Assembly: GCA_937916405.1 (NCBI GenBank) | Contig: CALFUF010000160.1 | Coordinates: 1 to 9,015, forward strand | Direction: 5' to 3' | DNA length: 9,015 nt | Origin: an uncultured Prevotella sp. | Lineage (GTDB): Bacteria > Bacteroidota > Bacteroidia > Bacteroidales > Bacteroidaceae | Made by a program: the position numbers and the translations under genes | The notes under the pieces: model-generated | What the model was told of the DNA's origin: nothing | What the model saw: the letters and a program-made list of their open reading frames with translations, nothing else | Database searches by the model: none | Shown here: piece after piece, positions 5,579 to 9,015 of the stretch | Layout of the letters: every line of letters begins with the position of its first letter | Position numbering within the stretch: position 1 is the first letter of the stretch

Positions 5579-6136
5579 ATGGAAAAGCGCAAGGACTATA
5601 GAGGAGAATATATAGAGACCGGCAAGGGTCCGGTTCCTTTGAGAAAGGCACTTGATATCGTCAGGTACTACCCCGACGAGGATATCTTGCTGGGACTCTA
5701 TGCCTATGCCGCAGACTATCAGGACACCTATATACTCGGGCAGACGAGACTGGCACAAAAGCATGCTGGCAAAACATACAGTGCAGGACCTGTCGCCTCT
5801 CCTGGTAATCTGCCAAGAAGGAGCTTGAATATGGAGCCGGAAAACGAGCGAGAGGAGGATGACATATTATCAACGGACAATGCGGTAGTATATTGGAGAT
5901 TGTTACGCAAAGAACATTTTGTGGATGAGAATAACCAACTACTTCCCGAAACCTCTCGTAAGCAGGCGATGTGTATTGCGGAGGCATTTGCTGAGAAACT
6001 GAACCTGAAAGCCAAGTGGAAGACTTTTGAGCAGCATTGGGGTATCAGGAATTTGGCACAAGAGAAGTGGGATATCCAGCAGACAGGTTTATTACCACCC
6101 AGATACAGACTCATCCAGTCTATTTTCGAGGATTAG
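5579..6136 (+). CDS. uncharacterised protein, third gene of ORF6N operon
   Basis: This 185-residue soluble protein has no family I can name with certainty. Two parts are visible. The N-terminal part is short and helical (KALDIVRYYPDEDILLGLYA). The C-terminal domain, about residues 103-185, has VVYWRLLRKEHFVDENNQLL, a Ser-Arg-Lys helix and KAKWKTFEQHWG. The latter resembles a small Bacteroidetes domain with a Lys-Trp-Lys-x-Phe-Glu pattern that I associate with plasmid or conjugative-element proteins; that link is from memory and unproven. A linker rich in Glu, Pro and Arg (about 80-95) joins the parts. The start at 5579 follows the previous stop by 3 bp, indicating translational coupling. The stop at 6136 is 109 bp before the methylase start at 6246, and a separate promoter lies in that gap. 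Confidence 0.75.
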   Translation: MEKRKDYRGEYIETGKGPVPLRKALDIVRYYPDEDILLGLYAYAADYQDTYILGQTRLAQKHAGKTYSAGPVASPGNLPRRSLNMEPENEREEDDILSTDNAVVYWRLLRKEHFVDENNQLLPETSRKQAMCIAEAFAEKLNLKAKWKTFEQHWGIRNLAQEKWDIQQTGLLPPRYRLIQSIFED

Positions 6137-6217
6137 CAGTTAAATGTTAAACAACAAAGGAAATGACCTATCACCAATATTTCACAGACAAATGACTTTA
6201 TTATCGAAGAAAATGTG

Positions 6218-6225
6218 TAACTTTG
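6218..6225 (+). promoter_or_regulatory. -7 element of a methylase promoter
   Basis: TAACTTTG, the same octamer as in the ORF6N operon promoter, lies 20 bp before the ATG at 6246. The predicted RNA start is near 6232. The -33 region (around 6195) reads CTTTA, not TTG, so the match is partial. An independent promoter here would let the methylase and nuclease be made without the upstream operon. Confidence 0.55.
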
Positions 6226-6245
6226 TGGCTGAAATAATAATCATC

Positions 6246-7574
6246 ATGGCAAAGAAAGAAACCAAAGACAATCTGAAATTAGAAGCCTTTCCCGAGGAAG
6301 TTGCCGAGAATGGTGTCAAGATTTATGGCGAGACATCATACGAGAACCAGATGGCGGTGCTTAGCCACTATCTGCACCAAAATCACGAAGAGGTGGATGA
6401 AAAGAAGAAAGAAGAAATCATTGCTGCCATCCGTGAATTTCTTTCACGAAAGAAATTCAAACAGAATAAAGACGAGGATTTAACCGACGAGCAAATTTGG
6501 ATGACTGCAGAATCACCATTAGAATACAATTTGTTCGACGACTTCTTCAAAGTCCCCTTTCCCACTCCAAAGAATCCTCGCTTCACCTTCATCGACCTCT
6601 TTGCCGGTATTGGTGGCTTCCGTATTGCCTTCCAGAACCTTGGTGGTAAATGCGTTTACTCGTCGGAGTTTGATGCTAAGGCACAAGAGTCCTACTTAGC
6701 CAATTATGGCGAAATGCCTTTCGGAGACATCACTAAAGAATCGACAAAGAGTTTCATTCCACAGCAATTTGACATTCTTTGTGGTGGATTTCCTTGTCAG
6801 GCGTTCTCACTTGCCGGTCGTCGTCTCGGTTTCAAGGACGAGACTCGTGGCACGCTCTTCTTCGAGATTGAGGCCATTCTCCGCAAGCACCAGCCTAAGG
6901 CTTTCTTCCTTGAAAACGTAAAAGGGTTAGCCATCCACGACAAGGGACGCACGCTAAAAACCATTCTCGAACACCTCGACGATGCTGGCTATGATGTTGT
7001 ACCACCGCAGATACTAAACGCTATGGACTACGGCGTGCCCCAACACCGTGAGCGCATATACATTATAGGCTTCCGTAAAGATCTTGGCATTGATGTGACA
7101 GATTTCCACTACCCTAAACCAACGACCACAGGCGACAATCGCCCGAAGTTCCGTGACGTGATGGAGAAGAAAGTCCCGTCAGTGAAATATTATCTCTCTA
7201 CAGTCTATGTGGAAACGCTTAAGCGTCACCGTGCCCGGCATGAGGCTGCAGGTCACGGCTTTGGCTATGAAATTATCGACAAGGATGGTGTGGCAAACGC
7301 TATTGTCGTCGGTGGTATGGGAAGGGAGAGAAACCTTATTATCGACAAACGACTGAAAGATTTCACGCCTGTAACAAACATCAAAGGCGAGGTCAATCGT
7401 GACGGTATCCGTCGCATGACACCACGCGAGTGGGCTAGATTACAAGGTTTCCCTGACGAGTTTAAGATTGTCGTTGCCGATGCTTCAGCCTATAAACAAT
7501 TTGGGAACTCTGTTGCTATTCCTGCTATTCAGGCAACGGCAGAGAAAGAACTTCAAATATTAGGATTAATATAA
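6246..7574 (+). CDS. C5-cytosine DNA methyltransferase, HpaII type (predicted CCGG)
   Basis: The enzyme is a cytosine-5 methyltransferase of 442 residues that should protect host DNA from the adjacent nuclease. The ordered motifs are present: I, FIDLFAGIGG (115-124), SAM binding; IV, GGFPCQAFS with catalytic Cys184; VI, ENV (223-225); VIII, QHRER (266-270); IX, RRMTPREWARLQ (389-400); X, FGNSVA (419-424). The short target-recognition region between VIII and IX (KYYLSTVYVETLKRHRAR, then ANAIVVGGMGRERNL) closely resembles what I recall of M.HpaII, which modifies CCGG. The first 110 residues are an acidic, helical extension before the catalytic domain. I chose ATG 6246 because a promoter sits just upstream and MAKKET is a natural start; the frame stays open back to an ATG at 6144, which would add 34 residues and lie 7 bp after the upstream stop. 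The nuclease gene follows by 26 bp. Confidence 0.92.
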   Translation: MAKKETKDNLKLEAFPEEVAENGVKIYGETSYENQMAVLSHYLHQNHEEVDEKKKEEIIAAIREFLSRKKFKQNKDEDLTDEQIWMTAESPLEYNLFDDFFKVPFPTPKNPRFTFIDLFAGIGGFRIAFQNLGGKCVYSSEFDAKAQESYLANYGEMPFGDITKESTKSFIPQQFDILCGGFPCQAFSLAGRRLGFKDETRGTLFFEIEAILRKHQPKAFFLENVKGLAIHDKGRTLKTILEHLDDAGYDVVPPQILNAMDYGVPQHRERIYIIGFRKDLGIDVTDFHYPKPTTTGDNRPKFRDVMEKKVPSVKYYLSTVYVETLKRHRARHEAAGHGFGYEIIDKDGVANAIVVGGMGRERNLIIDKRLKDFTPVTNIKGEVNRDGIRRMTPREWARLQGFPDEFKIVVADASAYKQFGNSVAIPAIQATAEKELQILGLI

Positions 7575-7600
7575 TTTTATAATCGCTTAAATTAATAAAT

Positions 7601-8740
7601 ATGGCATTGACTGGCAATAAGGGAGAATGGAGTGAAGTTTATACCTATCTCCGTCTACTAGCAGATGGCGTTTTGTATTCTGGAGACGAAAAGTACCAGA
7701 AACTTTCAGATATTTATTTCCCAATTCTTAAAATTCTTAGAATGGAGAAGAAATATGCAGAAGATAATGTTTATTCTATTGATAGCATAAATCGACAGAT
7801 TCTTTTACAGGGGAATCAGAATGAGGTCACCATAAGTCAAGAGAGATTTGACGAGATGGCTAAATTGCTTCTTCAGAAAATAAAGAATAGCCGAGCAAAA
7901 GGTGGGAAAGAGAAACTTGAATTTCCAGATATAGAGACATTCATGAATGAACTCGACATGCATGAACTTAAAGCCAAATCCTCTGAAAAGAAGGACATCC
8001 GAATGGTTATTCACGATATGCGAACTGACAGGACACCAGAAATGGGCTTTTCTATTAAGTCAAAAATAGGTGGGCGTTCAACTCTTGTCAATTCTAACAA
8101 GAACGGAACGAATTTCCTCTATCGCATAACAGGCGGAATTACTCCAGGGCAAGTGGAGATTTTGAATGCCATGAGCGACACAAAGGAAAAAAGACGTCAA
8201 GGTTTTTTCCAAAAATGGTTCGAGCAGATAGAAGAATGGGGCTACAAAGTAGAATATGCGGGAATGCTGAATGATGTTTTCTTCAGGAATCTACGATATA
8301 TAGACACCAACTTTCATAAGATTCTATCTGAATGTCTTTTGGTGTATTATAGCCATAAAACTGACAGCAAGTTATCTAACGTATTGAAATTTGTCGCTAA
8401 TATAGATCCATGTGAACTTCATGACGATCATCATGGAGATAAATGGTATGAGTATTGCATGAAGCAGTTTCTAATCATCTACGCCTTGGGGATGACAGCC
8501 AACAAGCCTTGGGACTGCAAATATGTAGCAAATGGAGGATATATCGTAGTGAAAGAGGATGGTGATATCGTATGCTACCACTTCTATGATAGGAATCAAC
8601 TTGAGAATTATCTTTTCAACAATACTGCATTTGATACTCCATCAACAAGTAGACATGATTTTTATCAGGTATGGTGTGATGATAATGGGGAGACTTTTCT
8701 AAAACTAAATCCTCAAATCCGCTTTATACATGACAAATAA
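7601..8740 (+). CDS. type II restriction endonuclease, HpaII family (predicted CCGG)
   Basis: This 379-residue protein is, by its start (GNKGEWSEVYTYLRLLADG) and its central block, a member of the HpaII restriction endonuclease family, which cuts CCGG. The block runs from KAKSSEKKDIRMVIHD to GFSIKSKIGG (about residues 125-157). A plausible metal-binding core is D132/D139 with the S-I-K153 strand, a PD-(D/E)XK-like pattern in which the usual acidic residue is not obvious; that assignment is tentative. The length is close to HpaII relatives and the frame is unbroken. It lies 26 bp after the methylase in methylase-first order with an A-rich start region and no promoter match, so it should depend on the methylase transcript. 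No controller (C) protein gene is present. The gene itself appears to have no CCGG, whereas the methylase gene has three. Confidence 0.88.
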   Translation: MALTGNKGEWSEVYTYLRLLADGVLYSGDEKYQKLSDIYFPILKILRMEKKYAEDNVYSIDSINRQILLQGNQNEVTISQERFDEMAKLLLQKIKNSRAKGGKEKLEFPDIETFMNELDMHELKAKSSEKKDIRMVIHDMRTDRTPEMGFSIKSKIGGRSTLVNSNKNGTNFLYRITGGITPGQVEILNAMSDTKEKRRQGFFQKWFEQIEEWGYKVEYAGMLNDVFFRNLRYIDTNFHKILSECLLVYYSHKTDSKLSNVLKFVANIDPCELHDDHHGDKWYEYCMKQFLIIYALGMTANKPWDCKYVANGGYIVVKEDGDIVCYHFYDRNQLENYLFNNTAFDTPSTSRHDFYQVWCDDNGETFLKLNPQIRFIHDK

Positions 8741-8774
8741 AAGCAGTTAACTTCCTGATAATCAACCTCGACAA

Positions 8775-8827
8775 CCCCTATATAGCCCCTATCGATAGCC
8801 CCTATATAGGGGGCTTTTCTTTTTTTA
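8775..8827 (+). terminator. intrinsic terminator with alternative hairpins
   Basis: GCCCC (8798-8802) pairs with GGGGC (8810-8814) and is followed by TTTTCTTTTTTTA (8815-8827), a good intrinsic terminator 57 bases after the nuclease stop. A competing stem pairs CCCCTATATAG (8775-8785) with CTATATAGGGG (8802-8812). The 16-base loop of that stem contains CTATCGATAG (8789-8798), itself palindromic. The left half is built from repeats of CCCCTAT-xx-AG. Confidence 0.85.
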
Positions 8828-8833
8828 TCTCCC

Positions 8834-8841
8834 TACCTTTG
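8834..8841 (+). promoter_or_regulatory. possible -7 element for the BRO-N gene
   Basis: TACCTTTG fits the TAnnTTTG consensus and lies just past the terminator, but there is no TTG at the -33 distance. It would give a leader of about 117 bases before the ATG at 8966. That leader holds a GATGCAA direct repeat (8844-8850, 8853-8859). I see no gene between 8741 and 8965. Confidence 0.35.
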
Positions 8842-8965
8842 CCGATGCAAAAGATGCAATGGCGAATTAACGCACTATTATTAACCCGAGTGAAGTGAGT
8901 GATGGAAGGCTCATGAGTGAAAAGGTACCAATTTCAACACTTCTTCCTCACAAAAACTCGAAAAA

Positions 8966-9015
8966 ATGCAAACAAAGATTCAAGTTTTCAAGAACAAGGT
9001 GTTCGGCGAGGTACG
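8966..9015 (+). CDS. BRO-N family (phage antirepressor-like) protein, N-terminus only
   Basis: The final 50 bases encode MQTKIQVFKNKVFGEV before the window ends. The pattern of Ile-Gln-Val-Phe, several residues, then Phe-Gly-Glu-Val-Arg is typical of the start of BRO-N domain proteins, DNA-binding antirepressors of phages and integrated elements. The ATG is preceded by an A-rich run (AAAAACTCGAAAAA). The assignment rests on 16 residues only. If right, it is the third gene here from the ORF6N/KilA-N/BRO group, supporting a phage-derived or phage-exposed island. Confidence 0.65.
   Translation, partial: MQTKIQVFKNKVFGEV

Noticed and set aside
5661..6114. Two minus-strand ORFs opposite the third operon gene
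   Set aside because: Both are antisense to a frame that is tightly coupled to its neighbour, and they lack start signals.

Overview
The window looks like an accessory (defence / toxin-antitoxin type) island from a Bacteroidetes genome, probably a Prevotella or Bacteroides relative. The evidence is moderate to low GC, A-rich ribosome-binding regions instead of strong Shine-Dalgarno sites, and repeated matches to the Bacteroidetes sigma-ABfr promoter (-33 TTG/TTTG, about 20 bp spacer, -7 TAnnTTTG). The gene families also fit: an AAA ATPase with a DUF4143 tail, ORF6N proteins, a Fic protein and a BRO-N protein. All confident genes lie on the plus strand.

Layout. 1-615: no confident gene; it holds a 40-bp perfect AT palindrome (16-55), a possible small membrane ORF on the minus strand, and copy A of a repeat (517-565). 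616-2015: a 23-bp tandem repeat and a near-consensus promoter drive an AAA_14/DUF4143 ATPase (723-2015). 2013-2572: repeat copy B is fused to an ORF6N gene broken at both ends (2026-2460), followed by debris and an inverted repeat. 2618-3652: a Fic-domain protein whose motif has Gln where the catalytic His should be. 3653-4113: no gene; it holds a perfect 19-bp inverted repeat with an exact E. coli-type DnaA box in each arm, and repeat copy C. 4182-6136: an intact ORF6N gene and two unrecognised genes packed as an operon. 6246-8740: a type II restriction-modification pair of the HpaII kind (predicted CCGG), with a C5-cytosine methyltransferase followed by its nuclease, closed by a terminator built from alternative hairpins. 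8966-end: start of a BRO-N (phage antirepressor-like) gene cut by the window edge.

How the parts may work together. The restriction-modification pair is a conventional defence module; a second promoter just before the methylase lets it be made without the upstream operon. The ATPase, Fic and ORF6N genes are typical cargo of islands under phage pressure. The A/B/C repeat together with two ORF6N copies shows that the island has been reshuffled by duplication and deletion. The least understood and most interesting parts are the ORF6N-led three-gene operon, the Gln-variant Fic protein, and the non-coding repeats (the A/B/C leader, the DnaA-box palindrome and the tandem 23-mer before the ATPase promoter). 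Family assignments come from recognising motifs by eye; no database search was possible.
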